From Weissella kandleri (GTDB lineage Bacteria; Bacillota; Bacilli; Lactobacillales; Lactobacillaceae), in contig NZ_JQBP01000004.1 in assembly GCF_001438705.1 (NCBI RefSeq), forward strand, positions 59,065 to 95,522: 36,458 bases of DNA, in the 5' to 3' direction. Positions 7,614 to 14,882 of this stretch are shown piece by piece. Within the stretch, counting starts at the first letter, position 1. Each line of letters begins with the position of its first letter. The notes under the pieces were generated by a model that had not been told where the DNA came from, did not search any database, and was given only the letters and a program-made list of their open reading frames with translations. Both the position numbers and the translations under genes were made by a program.

Positions 7614-8363
7614 ATGGAGAGCACACAGGTAGTATTAAATAATTTATTATTTGAGCAGGCACATCAGCAAGGTGTATTACAATTAGTAATGCTTCAGCAA
7701 ATTAATAGTTTTGGAATTAAGAATGCAGAATTACGACGTGAATATTTTAATGATATTAAGGTAGAAACGCCCGCTATAGCTAATTATGCTAAAGAACAGA
7801 AAATGACTTTATTTTATTCAGTCCCTGAAGATTTATTTAAAGCTGGTAAATTAAATCCGACTTTAAATGAATATTTTCAAGAAGCAAAAGAGCTTGGAGT
7901 ACAGTATTTAAAATTTAATATTGGTGCATTTGAGGGATGGCATGTTGATGATATTCATCAAATACAAAATTTATTATCTATGGGGATGGCGGTTAATATA
8001 GAAAATAATCAAACGCAACAGGCAGGAAGAATAGAAGTGATTGATAAATTTATGCAAGCAACAGAGAAAGCTGGTGTGAATATTGGTTATGTTTATGATT
8101 TAGGGAATTGGCGGTATGTGGGGCAAGATGAAATTGAGGCAGCGGAACAATTAGCTTCTTATGTCCGGTATATTCATGTAAAAGATGGATTCGGTACGCA
8201 TCCAAACGCTACCACAGTAACGTTGGGTCACGGAGAAATTGATTGGCAGAAAGTTCTACAAATTTTGCCAAAGAAAATTCCAGTCGCTTTAGAATATCCA
8301 ACCAATTCGTCCGATGAAATTGAAGAAGGTATTGAGTTATTAGATAGGTGGGGGGCTAAATAA
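7614..8363 (+). CDS. Xylose-isomerase-like TIM-barrel protein (KguE-like sugar phosphate isomerase/epimerase)
   Basis: 249 residues, typical of the AP_endonuc_2 / xylose isomerase-like family. The usual metal-binding quartet is visible as Glu130 (VNIENN), Asp162 (YVYDLGNW), His188 (YIHVKDG) and Glu227 (VALEYPT), so the protein should bind a divalent metal and act on a sugar or sugar acid. It is the first gene of the operon controlled by the promoter at 7490. The permease start codon follows its stop by one base, indicating coupled translation. In Pseudomonas the first kgu gene, kguE, is also an epimerase-like protein of this fold whose exact reaction is unclear. Ribosome site GGTGAAAGGG precedes the ATG. 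The substrate is inferred only from neighbours. Confidence 0.85.
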   Translation: MESTQVVLNNLLFEQAHQQGVLQLVMLQQINSFGIKNAELRREYFNDIKVETPAIANYAKEQKMTLFYSVPEDLFKAGKLNPTLNEYFQEAKELGVQYLKFNIGAFEGWHVDDIHQIQNLLSMGMAVNIENNQTQQAGRIEVIDKFMQATEKAGVNIGYVYDLGNWRYVGQDEIEAAEQLASYVRYIHVKDGFGTHPNATTVTLGHGEIDWQKVLQILPKKIPVALEYPTNSSDEIEEGIELLDRWGAK

Positions 8364-8364
8364 T

Positions 8365-9645
8365 ATGACTAATGTTATTATCAGCACATTGTTGTTAATT
8401 ACCTTTATATTATTTATTGGCTATATTATTAAAGGTGGTAATTTATTAGTAGGATTCTTCTTAATGACCATTCTCTGGTCTATTATTGGTCTAGTTCCAC
8501 TGAATACGGTCATGCAAAAGGTAATTGCGGAGCCGGCTCTAAATTATGGTCCAACGATTATATATATTGTTTTTGGTTCATGGTTTGGACGTGTGCTGGT
8601 TGATTCAGGTATTGCGGCTTCAATTTCTCGGCGGACAGAGAAAATTGGACGAAAGGCACCAGTATTGGCAGCTATCTTAGTGGTATTAGTTGCAGCTTTA
8701 ATTTTTTCATCGGCATATGGGGTGGGATCAGTTATGGCAATCGGGGTCATTTTAATTCCGATTATGTTGTCAATTGGAATTCCTAAAAAAATTGCGATAC
8801 CGGCTTTTACGATGGCAATTGGGGCGCCAATGTATATCAATGTGGTGCTATTTAATCAGATAAAAGTTTTTTTCCCATCAGTTAATTATTCAGGTAAATA
8901 TTTGTCATTTGGAATTGTAGCAATGATTGTTCAATTACTAGGCGTCATTATTTTCATTTTATTAAACCGAAAGTCAATTGAAAATGGTACACCGGAAGTG
9001 ATTGAAGGAGAAACAGATAATGTGGGTGATGATGTACACGTAAGTCGTTGGACATATGTGATTCCCGTATTACCTGTCGCGTTAAATATTATTTTCAGGT
9101 GGGATGCTATTCCAGCTCTGTTGATTTCCACTATCTTGGCAATGTTAATGACGCATAAAATGGCTAGTTGGAAAGGAATGCTGGATTTTATTAATTCAAC
9201 AACCAAAAAGGCGATTAATGATATTTCAGGTTTGATTTTCTTCTTAATGGCGTTAATTATGTTCGTGGGAGCTGCATCGGTTAATGTGCCACACTTCAAG
9301 AGTATTATTGAGGTTATTGTACCAAATAGCGCTTTAGTTTTGGCTTTAGCAATTGGTATTTTGGCACCATTAGCATTATTTCGTGGACCGTTACATGTTT
9401 GGGGAGCCGGAGCTGCGACTGCTTCAGTGTTGGCTGCCACGGGGACATTCTCGCCTAATTTATTATTGCCATTGTTATATACAGCTAGTATCATGGCGGT
9501 TTCGATTGATTTAACGCAATCATGGAATACATGGGCTTTGGACTATTCCGGTTTGGATGCTAAAACTTACTTAAAGATGGGTATACCTGTAATGTGGGTT
9601 GTTTCAATTATTAACACCTTAGTTGGTTACGCTTTCTTTGGGTAA
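8365..9645 (+). CDS. Sugar-acid permease, ion-transporter/GntP-like
   Basis: 426 residues, almost entirely hydrophobic with about 11-12 predicted transmembrane helices. A central polar loop rich in Glu and Asp lies near residues 200-225. The first half contains IVFGSWFGRVLVDSGIAASI followed by a basic loop and SAYGVGSVMAIGVILIP, a pattern like the carboxylate and gluconate permeases of the GntP/CitM type. It is not an MFS or PTS protein. Its position between an isomerase-like protein and a sugar-acid kinase suggests proton-coupled uptake of the unphosphorylated sugar acid. It starts one base after the stop of the gene before it. The family assignment is by motif impression and the substrate is inferred. 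Confidence 0.78.
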   Translation: MTNVIISTLLLITFILFIGYIIKGGNLLVGFFLMTILWSIIGLVPLNTVMQKVIAEPALNYGPTIIYIVFGSWFGRVLVDSGIAASISRRTEKIGRKAPVLAAILVVLVAALIFSSAYGVGSVMAIGVILIPIMLSIGIPKKIAIPAFTMAIGAPMYINVVLFNQIKVFFPSVNYSGKYLSFGIVAMIVQLLGVIIFILLNRKSIENGTPEVIEGETDNVGDDVHVSRWTYVIPVLPVALNIIFRWDAIPALLISTILAMLMTHKMASWKGMLDFINSTTKKAINDISGLIFFLMALIMFVGAASVNVPHFKSIIEVIVPNSALVLALAIGILAPLALFRGPLHVWGAGAATASVLAATGTFSPNLLLPLLYTASIMAVSIDLTQSWNTWALDYSGLDAKTYLKMGIPVMWVVSIINTLVGYAFFG

Positions 9646-9694
9646 GTAGAATAAGATAACTATTTAAAAAATGATAAAGTAAAGGAATGAAAAA

Positions 9695-10657
9695 ATGAGT
9701 GAAGTAATGACATTAGGTGAGCCCATTGTGACTTTTATGAGTAAAGACTTGGATCGAGGGCTGGTTGACAGTATAAATTATTTTAAATTTTTGGGAGGCG
9801 CGGAACTAAATGTATTAATTGGAATTGAGCGGCTCGGACATTCTACAGAATATGTTTCTCAAGTAGGGGCTGACCCATTAGGTAAATTTACACTACAGGA
9901 AATTGAAAAGTATGGGGTTGGTCATCAATATGTGACAATAGATGAACGAAATTGGACGGCATTTCAATTGAAAGAGCTTGTTAGTGAAGGCGATGCACAG
10001 ACATTTAATTTTCGGCGTAACTCGGCAGCATCACATCTGACTAAAGAGCAGTTAGCGGGACTTGATTTCTCAGATGTCAAAATTGGGCATCTATCAGGGA
10101 TCTTTCCTGCCATTTCAACGACAGCGCAAGAAACTTTTCGCGATTTTGCAAAAGAACTCACTAGTCGTGGGATCACAACGACATTTGACCCCAATTTACG
10201 GCCGGCATTGTGGGAATCTGAAGAAGAAATGATTACGACTATTAATGATTTAGCTAAATATGGTGAAATCGTGATGCCTGGAATCAATGAAGGTAAAATC
10301 TTAGTAGGTTCAGATGATCCTAGCGTTATTGCTGATTTTTATTTGCAAAATAGTGAATTAACACAAATGGTGGTTATTAAATTAGGTGCTGCTGGTGCGT
10401 ATGTAAAGCAAAAAGATGGAACGACATATACAGTTCCTGGCTTTGTAGTTGAACATGTGGTTGATACAGTTGGTGCAGGTGATGGCTTTGCACTGGGATT
10501 AATTACTGGTTTATTAGACGGACTGCAGATGCCTGAAGCAGTGCAAAGAGCAAATGCAGTTGGCGCTTTGCAAGTACAGACACCAGGAGATAATGATGGT
10601 TATCCAACACCTGATGAATTGAACAATTTTTTGTTAAAAGCAAAAAAGAGAGGATAG
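9695..10657 (+). CDS. PfkB-family sugar-acid kinase, copy 1 (KdgK/KguK-like)
   Basis: 320 residues. It has the PfkB/ribokinase layout: N-terminal FLGGAELNV glycine motif, a central FDPNLRP motif typical of 2-keto-3-deoxygluconate kinases, and the catalytic DTVGAGDGFA with Asp263 as the general base. It would phosphorylate a 2-keto sugar acid at C6 with ATP. KdgK is the usual annotation, but no KDPG aldolase gene is near. The adjacent 2-hydroxyacid dehydrogenase, isomerase-like protein and permease fit 2-ketogluconate kinase (KguK) better. Ribosome site AAAGGAATG precedes ATG 9695, and the dehydrogenase starts 3 bp after the stop. A closely related second copy lies at 11770. Confidence 0.88.
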   Translation: MSEVMTLGEPIVTFMSKDLDRGLVDSINYFKFLGGAELNVLIGIERLGHSTEYVSQVGADPLGKFTLQEIEKYGVGHQYVTIDERNWTAFQLKELVSEGDAQTFNFRRNSAASHLTKEQLAGLDFSDVKIGHLSGIFPAISTTAQETFRDFAKELTSRGITTTFDPNLRPALWESEEEMITTINDLAKYGEIVMPGINEGKILVGSDDPSVIADFYLQNSELTQMVVIKLGAAGAYVKQKDGTTYTVPGFVVEHVVDTVGAGDGFALGLITGLLDGLQMPEAVQRANAVGALQVQTPGDNDGYPTPDELNNFLLKAKKRG

Positions 10658-10660
10658 AAA

Positions 10661-11593
10661 ATGACTAAGAAAGTTTTAATACCTGATGCAGTCCCAGCAA
10701 TTGGGGAGCAAATTATCATTGATGCTGGTTATGAAATTATTAATGGGAGCGGACGTCAAGCTAACCAAATGATGCAAGAAGGGCACGATGCTAGTGCGGT
10801 TTTAATCGGGACGCAACCGTTTACGGCAGAAATTATGGATGCCATGCCACAGTTGGAAGTTATTGCTCGTAATGGGGTAGGATACGACGCAGTTGATGTT
10901 GAAGCGGCCCATGAGCGTGAGATTAAAGTGGTTAATACTCCGACCGCTTTAACGGACGCAGTCGCAGAAAATACTGTAGCTGAATTATTAGGAATTGCGA
11001 AGAATTTGTATTGGAATAGCAAGTCCATTTATGATGGCGAATGGAACTATAAAAAAGCCCATTTGGGGAACGATTTGTCGGGGAAAACGGTTGGTATTTT
11101 AGGCTTTGGACGAATTGGACAAGCAGTTGCTAAAAAATTAAGCGGCTTTAATGTTCGATTGATTGCCGTGGATCCAAAAGCACAAGGTAATGATGATGTG
11201 GTAATGGTCGAGCGCGATCAATTATTTGCAGAATCTGATTATGTATTGGTTCATTTGCCAGCGATGCCTGCAACAAAACATTCGATTGGCACTAGAGAAT
11301 TTAAGATGATGAAAAATGATGCAGTATTAATTAATATGGCTCGGGGAAGTATCTTAGTGGAAGACGAATTGGTAGATGCTTTACAGCAAGGTATTATCGG
11401 AGGTGCAGCATTAGATGTGTTTGAAGAAGAACCGCTACCTAAAGAGCACCCTTTAACACAATTAGAGAATGTTTTATTGACTCCTCATATTGCTTCGAAT
11501 ACAGTTGAAACGAAACAACGGATGGCAGTTGATGCGGCACATGATATTGTAGCTGTATTGAGTGGTAATCAGCCCAAGTTTCTAGTTAAATAA
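10661..11593 (+). CDS. D-isomer-specific 2-hydroxyacid dehydrogenase (candidate KguD-like 2-ketogluconate-6-P reductase)
   Basis: 310 residues with the two Rossmann-like domains of the family. The nucleotide motif is GFGRIG (148-153) and the catalytic triad is Arg228 (NMARGS), Glu257 (VFEEEP) and His276 (TPHIAS), all intact. The sequence resembles phosphoglycerate dehydrogenase but lacks its C-terminal regulatory domain. Directly downstream of a PfkB sugar-acid kinase, it would fit NAD(P)H reduction of 2-keto-6-phosphogluconate to 6-phosphogluconate, as KguD does in Pseudomonas. Without that context a generic 2-oxoacid or hydroxypyruvate reductase is equally possible. Last gene of the first transcript; a terminator follows at 11598. 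Confidence 0.88.
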   Translation: MTKKVLIPDAVPAIGEQIIIDAGYEIINGSGRQANQMMQEGHDASAVLIGTQPFTAEIMDAMPQLEVIARNGVGYDAVDVEAAHEREIKVVNTPTALTDAVAENTVAELLGIAKNLYWNSKSIYDGEWNYKKAHLGNDLSGKTVGILGFGRIGQAVAKKLSGFNVRLIAVDPKAQGNDDVVMVERDQLFAESDYVLVHLPAMPATKHSIGTREFKMMKNDAVLINMARGSILVEDELVDALQQGIIGGAALDVFEEEPLPKEHPLTQLENVLLTPHIASNTVETKQRMAVDAAHDIVAVLSGNQPKFLVK

Positions 11594-11597
11594 AATT

Positions 11598-11632
11598 ATA
11601 AAAGATCTCAGGATAACTGAGATCTTTTATTT
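11598..11632 (+). terminator. Terminator of the first sugar-acid transcript
   Basis: ATAAAAGATCTCAG (598-611 of the 11-kb block) pairs perfectly with CTGAGATCTTTTAT over 14 bp around GATAA. The following T tract is short. Confidence 0.85.
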
Positions 11633-11651
11633 ATGTAGGGTAGATCAAAGA

Positions 11652-11680
11652 TTGACACTTCTAATGAAAACGCTTACAAT
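11652..11680 (+). promoter_or_regulatory. Promoter of the second kinase gene
   Basis: TTGACA (11652-11657), 17 bp, TACAAT (11675-11680). It gives the second kinase copy its own promoter, with a cre site in the spacer and an operator-like repeat downstream, the same layout as at 7490. Confidence 0.8.
11665..11678 (+). promoter_or_regulatory. cre site for CcpA
   Basis: TGAAAACGCTTACA matches the cre consensus TGWAANCGNTNWCA at all 14 positions and overlaps the -10 element. Confidence 0.85.
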
Positions 11681-11686
11681 ATTATA

Positions 11687-11704
11687 TGTAAAATGTTTTC
11701 TACA
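11687..11704 (+). promoter_or_regulatory. Possible second operator for the LacI-type regulator
   Basis: TGTAAAATGTTTTCTACA is an imperfect palindrome just after the -10. Its outer TGTAAA matches the half-site of the operator at 7524, suggesting the same repressor, but the centre differs. Confidence 0.45.
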
Positions 11705-11769
11705 AATGTTTTTTTAAATGAAAATAAATTTAATTACCGTTATAAAATGGCAAGGAGTAGATGGGTAAC

Positions 11770-12744
11770 ATGAGTGAAGTGATTACATTAGGTGAACCAA
11801 TTGTAACTTTTATGTCAAAGGATTTAGATCAAGGTTTGATTGATAGTATTAACTATTTTAAATTTTTAGGTGGAGCCGAGCTCAACGTTTTAATCGGAGC
11901 CGAGCGCTTGGGGCATTCAACAGAATATATTTCACAAGTTGGAGCTGATCCTTTGGGACAATTTGCGCTTAGAGAGATTGAGCGTAATCATGTTGGAAAT
12001 CAATATGTTACGTTAGATGATGAAAATTTTACGGCTTTTCAAGTTAAAGAAATGGTTAGCGCCGGTGATCCCCAAACTTTTAATTTTCGGCGTGAATCCG
12101 CTGCAGGACACCTTTCTGCCGATAAGTTAGACCAGGTTAATTTTTCCGATGTTAAAATTGGACATCTTTCCGGTGTTTTCCCAGCCATTTCTAAAACGGC
12201 GTTAGATACGTTTAGAACCTTTGCTGAGAAATTGTTAGAAGAGGGAATATTAACCACCTTTGATCCGAATTTACGGCCCGATTTTTGGGATTCTGAGGAT
12301 GAGATGATTACGACCATCAATGATTTGGCGAAGTACGGTAATATTGTGATGCCCGGTATTAACGAAGGAGAGATTTTAATGGGTTCAAGAAACCCTTCTG
12401 AAATTGCGGATTTCTACTTACACAATAGTGATTTGACTAAGACCGTGATCGTTAAGCTTGGAGCGGATGGAGCGTATGTTAAGCAAAAGGATGGAAAAGA
12501 ATATACCGTTCCAGGCTTTGTTGCTGAACATGTTGTTGATACCGTTGGTGCAGGGGATGGATTTGCTCTAGGATTAATCACAGGCCTTCTGGATGGATTG
12601 ACCATGGAAGAGGCTGTTGAGCGTGCTAATGCAGTGGGGGCTTTGCAGGTGCAAACACCAGGAGATAATGATGGTTATCCAACACCTGAGGAATTAGACG
12701 CCTTTTTGCAGACCGCACGGCAAAATATTCAACAAAGGATTTAA
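11770..12744 (+). CDS. PfkB-family sugar-acid kinase, copy 2 (KdgK/KguK-like)
   Basis: 324 residues from the ATG that aligns with copy 1 (MSEVITLGEP against MSEVMTLGEP). An upstream in-frame ATG at 11761 is only three bases from AAGGAG and would add MGN. The sequence is very similar to the 9695 kinase along its whole length, with the same FDPNLRP motif and DTVGAGDGFA with Asp263, so both copies look active. The two genes differ at many synonymous sites, so the duplication is not recent. The exception is a tract of 35 identical bases near the 3' end (12655-12689 against 10580-10614). It has its own promoter and cre site. The partner dehydrogenase behind it is a pseudogene, so this copy must share the upstream reductase. 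Confidence 0.88.
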   Translation: MSEVITLGEPIVTFMSKDLDQGLIDSINYFKFLGGAELNVLIGAERLGHSTEYISQVGADPLGQFALREIERNHVGNQYVTLDDENFTAFQVKEMVSAGDPQTFNFRRESAAGHLSADKLDQVNFSDVKIGHLSGVFPAISKTALDTFRTFAEKLLEEGILTTFDPNLRPDFWDSEDEMITTINDLAKYGNIVMPGINEGEILMGSRNPSEIADFYLHNSDLTKTVIVKLGADGAYVKQKDGKEYTVPGFVAEHVVDTVGAGDGFALGLITGLLDGLTMEEAVERANAVGALQVQTPGDNDGYPTPEELDAFLQTARQNIQQRI

Positions 12745-12746
12745 AT

Positions 12747-13048
12747 ATTATTAAGGAAGTCTTGATTCTTGATGCAGTTCTAGTAATTGGTGAGCAAATT
12801 ACCATTGATGCTGGTGATTAAATTATTAATGGGAGTGGGCATCAAGCCAACCAAATGATGCAAGAAGGGCATGATGTTGGTGCGAATTTAATCGGGACGC
12901 AACCATTTACGGTAAAAATTATGGCTGCAATCCCAATGGAAACTTATTGCTCGTAACGGAGTAGGACACGATGCATAGGATTTTGATGCAGAACATTGAT
13001 ATTGTAGCTGTACTGAGTGGTAATCAGCTTAAGTTTTTAGTTAAATAA
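12747..13048 (+). pseudogene. Internally deleted copy of the 2-hydroxyacid dehydrogenase
   Basis: Aligning this stretch with 10661-11593 shows a duplicate starting two bases after the second kinase stop. It covers the first ~83 codons and the last ~16 codons of the intact gene, with about 630 bp missing between. Further damage: the start ATG is ATT, GGT-TAT-GAA has become GGT-GAT-TAA (an early stop), and a two-base loss causes a frameshift near the ATCCCAATGG segment. In the intact copy the deletion ends lie in two near-identical 11-bp direct repeats, GCGGCCCATGA (10904-10914) and GCGGCACATGA (11534-11544), suggesting recombination between them. The junction in the remnant reads GATGCAGAACATTGATATT. 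No product is expected. Confidence 0.92.
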
Positions 13049-13055
13049 AATAAAG

Positions 13056-13085
13056 AAAAAGCGGTTTTATTTAAACCGCTTTTTT
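13056..13085. terminator. Bidirectional terminator between convergent genes
   Basis: AAAAAGCGGTTT (13056-13067) and AAACCGCTTTTT (13073-13084) pair perfectly. T runs follow on both strands, so it can end the kinase transcript (+) and the reductase transcript (-). Confidence 0.9.
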
Positions 13086-13141
13086 ATTAGTATAATTATA
13101 TATTTAACAAAAAATGTAAAATATATCTAATAGAAATATTA

Positions 13142-13903
13142 TTAATGGAACTGCATTCCACCATCAACAATAATTGTCTGACCAGTAATGTAATCTGAAT
13201 CTGGGCCAGCTAGAAAGGCGACGACATTGGCAACGTCCTCAGGCTCAGACAAACGCTTCATGGCAATGTCTTTAGCAAATTGTTGCATCCCCCATTCATC
13301 ATCTTTACCAGCATTTTGACCAACTTCGTGCGCAATATCAAACATCATTGGTGTTTTGACAATTCCGGGTGCAAAAGCATTCACCGTGATATTTTCTTCC
13401 GCCAAATCACGAGCCGTTACCTGTGTAATTCCACGTACTGCAAATTTTGTGCCCGAATATAGAGCTAATTCAGGGTTACCGACAACCCCCGCTTGAGAGG
13501 TAGCATTAATAATTTTACCCCCATGACCCAGTTCTTTAAAGGCTTTGTGAGCAGCTTGAGTTCCCCATAAAACACCACCGACGTTGACGCCGTAAACATT
13601 TCTAAATTGTTCTTCGCTAATAGTATCAATGGGGGTGGTTGGGCCTAATCCAGCATTGTTGACGAGTACTGTTAAATCGCCAAAATGATCAACAGTTGCC
13701 TGGACCATCTTGAAGACTTCATCACGCTTGGAAACGTCCGCTTGTAAGGCAATTGCGTTATTACCTAAACTTTTAGCAGCAGCTTGAGCTTTTTCAATAT
13801 TGTAATCAACTAGTGCAACTTTAAAATTATCTTGGTATAGACGCGTAGCAATAGCTAGACCAATTCCTTGGGCAGCCCCAGTAACAATAGCAACTTTTGA
13901 CAT
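13142..13903 (-). CDS. butA: Diacetyl/acetoin reductase, short-chain dehydrogenase
   Basis: 253 residues, normal for a classical SDR. It has the cofactor motif TGAAQGIG (8-15), NNAG (82-85) and the catalytic Ser136, Tyr149 and Lys153 (YSGTK). The stretches [24 protein letters not shown] and VDGGMQF are characteristic of the BudC/ButA group that reduces diacetyl to acetoin and acetoin to 2,3-butanediol with NADH. In a heterofermenter this consumes NADH and pyruvate-derived acetoin. Start 13903 is chosen because GAAGGAG stands before it on the minus strand; a longer reading to 13933 has no ribosome site. A cre-like site lies about 90 bp upstream. Stereospecificity cannot be read from the sequence. 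Confidence 0.92.
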   Translation of the reverse strand: MSKVAIVTGAAQGIGLAIATRLYQDNFKVALVDYNIEKAQAAAKSLGNNAIALQADVSKRDEVFKMVQATVDHFGDLTVLVNNAGLGPTTPIDTISEEQFRNVYGVNVGGVLWGTQAAHKAFKELGHGGKIINATSQAGVVGNPELALYSGTKFAVRGITQVTARDLAEENITVNAFAPGIVKTPMMFDIAHEVGQNAGKDDEWGMQQFAKDIAMKRLSEPEDVANVVAFLAGPDSDYITGQTIIVDGGMQFH

Positions 13904-13993
13904 AATTTTGCTCCTTCTGCGTTGATAAAACATTAATAAGAATACACCTCTATTCTACTACTATTTTTAATGATAAGCTAGCAACGGCAAGAA

Positions 13994-14007
13994 TGGTAAC
14001 GATTACA
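13994..14007 (-). promoter_or_regulatory. cre-like site upstream of the acetoin reductase
   Basis: The minus strand reads TGTAATCGTTACCA, 13 of 14 matches to the cre consensus. It lies in the gap between the reductase (minus) and the sigma-factor gene (plus), about 90 bp before the reductase start, so CcpA could act on either. Confidence 0.55.
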
Positions 14008-14114
14008 AATGATATGTAAATTTTGGTTGAAACGGCAAGGTTTAATTCAAAGAAAATGAACAGAAATTGAGTGCTAGAACGTTATTAGTAATATCAAGCT
14101 TAAGGAGAGATGAT

Positions 14115-14597
14115 ATGCGTATAATGGAATTTGAACGTCTAATTGGTGGGGTATTAAAAGCGCGTCATATTTACCCGCATTCGGTAGATTATGAAGATTA
14201 TCGACAAATTTGTCGGTTGCGAATCTTCGAAGAATTGAAAAAAGATCCGCAGTTAGCTTCTGAAAATAATTCGTATTTATTTCGCATATTATGCAATGTG
14301 ATTTGTGATTATGGGCGAAAGCAACAACGAATAGATAGGTTAAATGTAAAGTTACAAAGCTTTTGGAATCCGAGTGAACAAATTAATACGATGGGGATTG
14401 ATCGTGAATTGATGATAACTTTGTGGCAGCTTTGGAAGGAGTTACCGCTTGGTCACCAAAAAAATATATTACATGATTGGTTGATTTATCCAGATGCTAA
14501 AATTACGGAACGTTGTCAACGGTTAAAAATTTCGGCTTCAACTTTTACACGACATCAACGTGACCTATTTCAATGGCTACAATGGACGCAAAAATAG
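14115..14597 (+). CDS. comX: ComX/SigX-like alternative sigma factor
   Basis: 160 residues from ATG 14115, chosen because AAGGAGAG at 14102-14109 is well spaced. An upstream GTG at 14067 has no ribosome site. The N-terminus has the region 2-like pattern of SigH/ComX-type factors (FERLIGGVLKARH, VDYEDYRQICRLRIFEELKK, YLFRILCNVICDYGRKQQRID). The C-terminus has a helix-turn-helix-like segment (ITERCQRLKISASTFTRHQRDL) equivalent to region 4. In streptococci and some lactobacilli such factors switch on DNA-uptake genes. No com genes are adjacent. Assignment is by pattern; divergence from canonical ComX is large, so activity is uncertain. Confidence 0.72.
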   Translation: MRIMEFERLIGGVLKARHIYPHSVDYEDYRQICRLRIFEELKKDPQLASENNSYLFRILCNVICDYGRKQQRIDRLNVKLQSFWNPSEQINTMGIDRELMITLWQLWKELPLGHQKNILHDWLIYPDAKITERCQRLKISASTFTRHQRDLFQWLQWTQK

Positions 14598-14882
14598 TTA
14601 ATTAGTTTATGCATGATGAAACTAATGTTGTATCATGCAAAAGCATATTGATAATAAAATGAATTAAAAGCTCCTCCTATATTAGAAAACTAAGTAGTGT
14701 GGTCTTTGTTGTAGTTATATTAATTTTTTATAAAAGGTTTAAAATGTCATTTATCCAGTCTTAGGCGATACATTTAATAAGTAATTTTATTTTAAATATG
14801 AAATAATTAGTAAAGGGACTGGGCTATAAGATAGTCCGGCCCCTTTTTAGATAATTCAGTCGATACGAATAGGAGTAAAGGC
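14598..14882. other. Intergenic region before xylB with hairpins and a putative promoter
   Basis: An inverted repeat TGCATGAT/ATCATGCA (14610-14617 and 14632-14639) follows the sigma-factor stop but lacks a T run. A putative promoter TTGTTG-17-TATAAA (14706-14734) is followed by a strong terminator hairpin (14812-14848) that ends only 34 bp before the xylulokinase start. The interval could encode a small RNA of about 105 nt or an attenuated leader. No gene is seen. Confidence 0.5.
14812..14848 (+). terminator. Terminator or attenuator before xylB
   Basis: AAAGGGACTGGGCTA pairs with TAGTCCGGCCCCTTT (14 of 15 pairs counting wobbles, one mismatch) and is followed by TTTTT. It lies 215 bp after the sigma-factor gene and 34 bp before xylB. 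Its location downstream of the putative promoter at 14706 suggests attenuation or the end of a small RNA. Confidence 0.8.

Noticed and set aside
8931-9494. Minus-strand 187-codon open frame inside the permease gene
   Set aside because: It is the antisense of a hydrophobic coding region; the plus-strand gene is clear.
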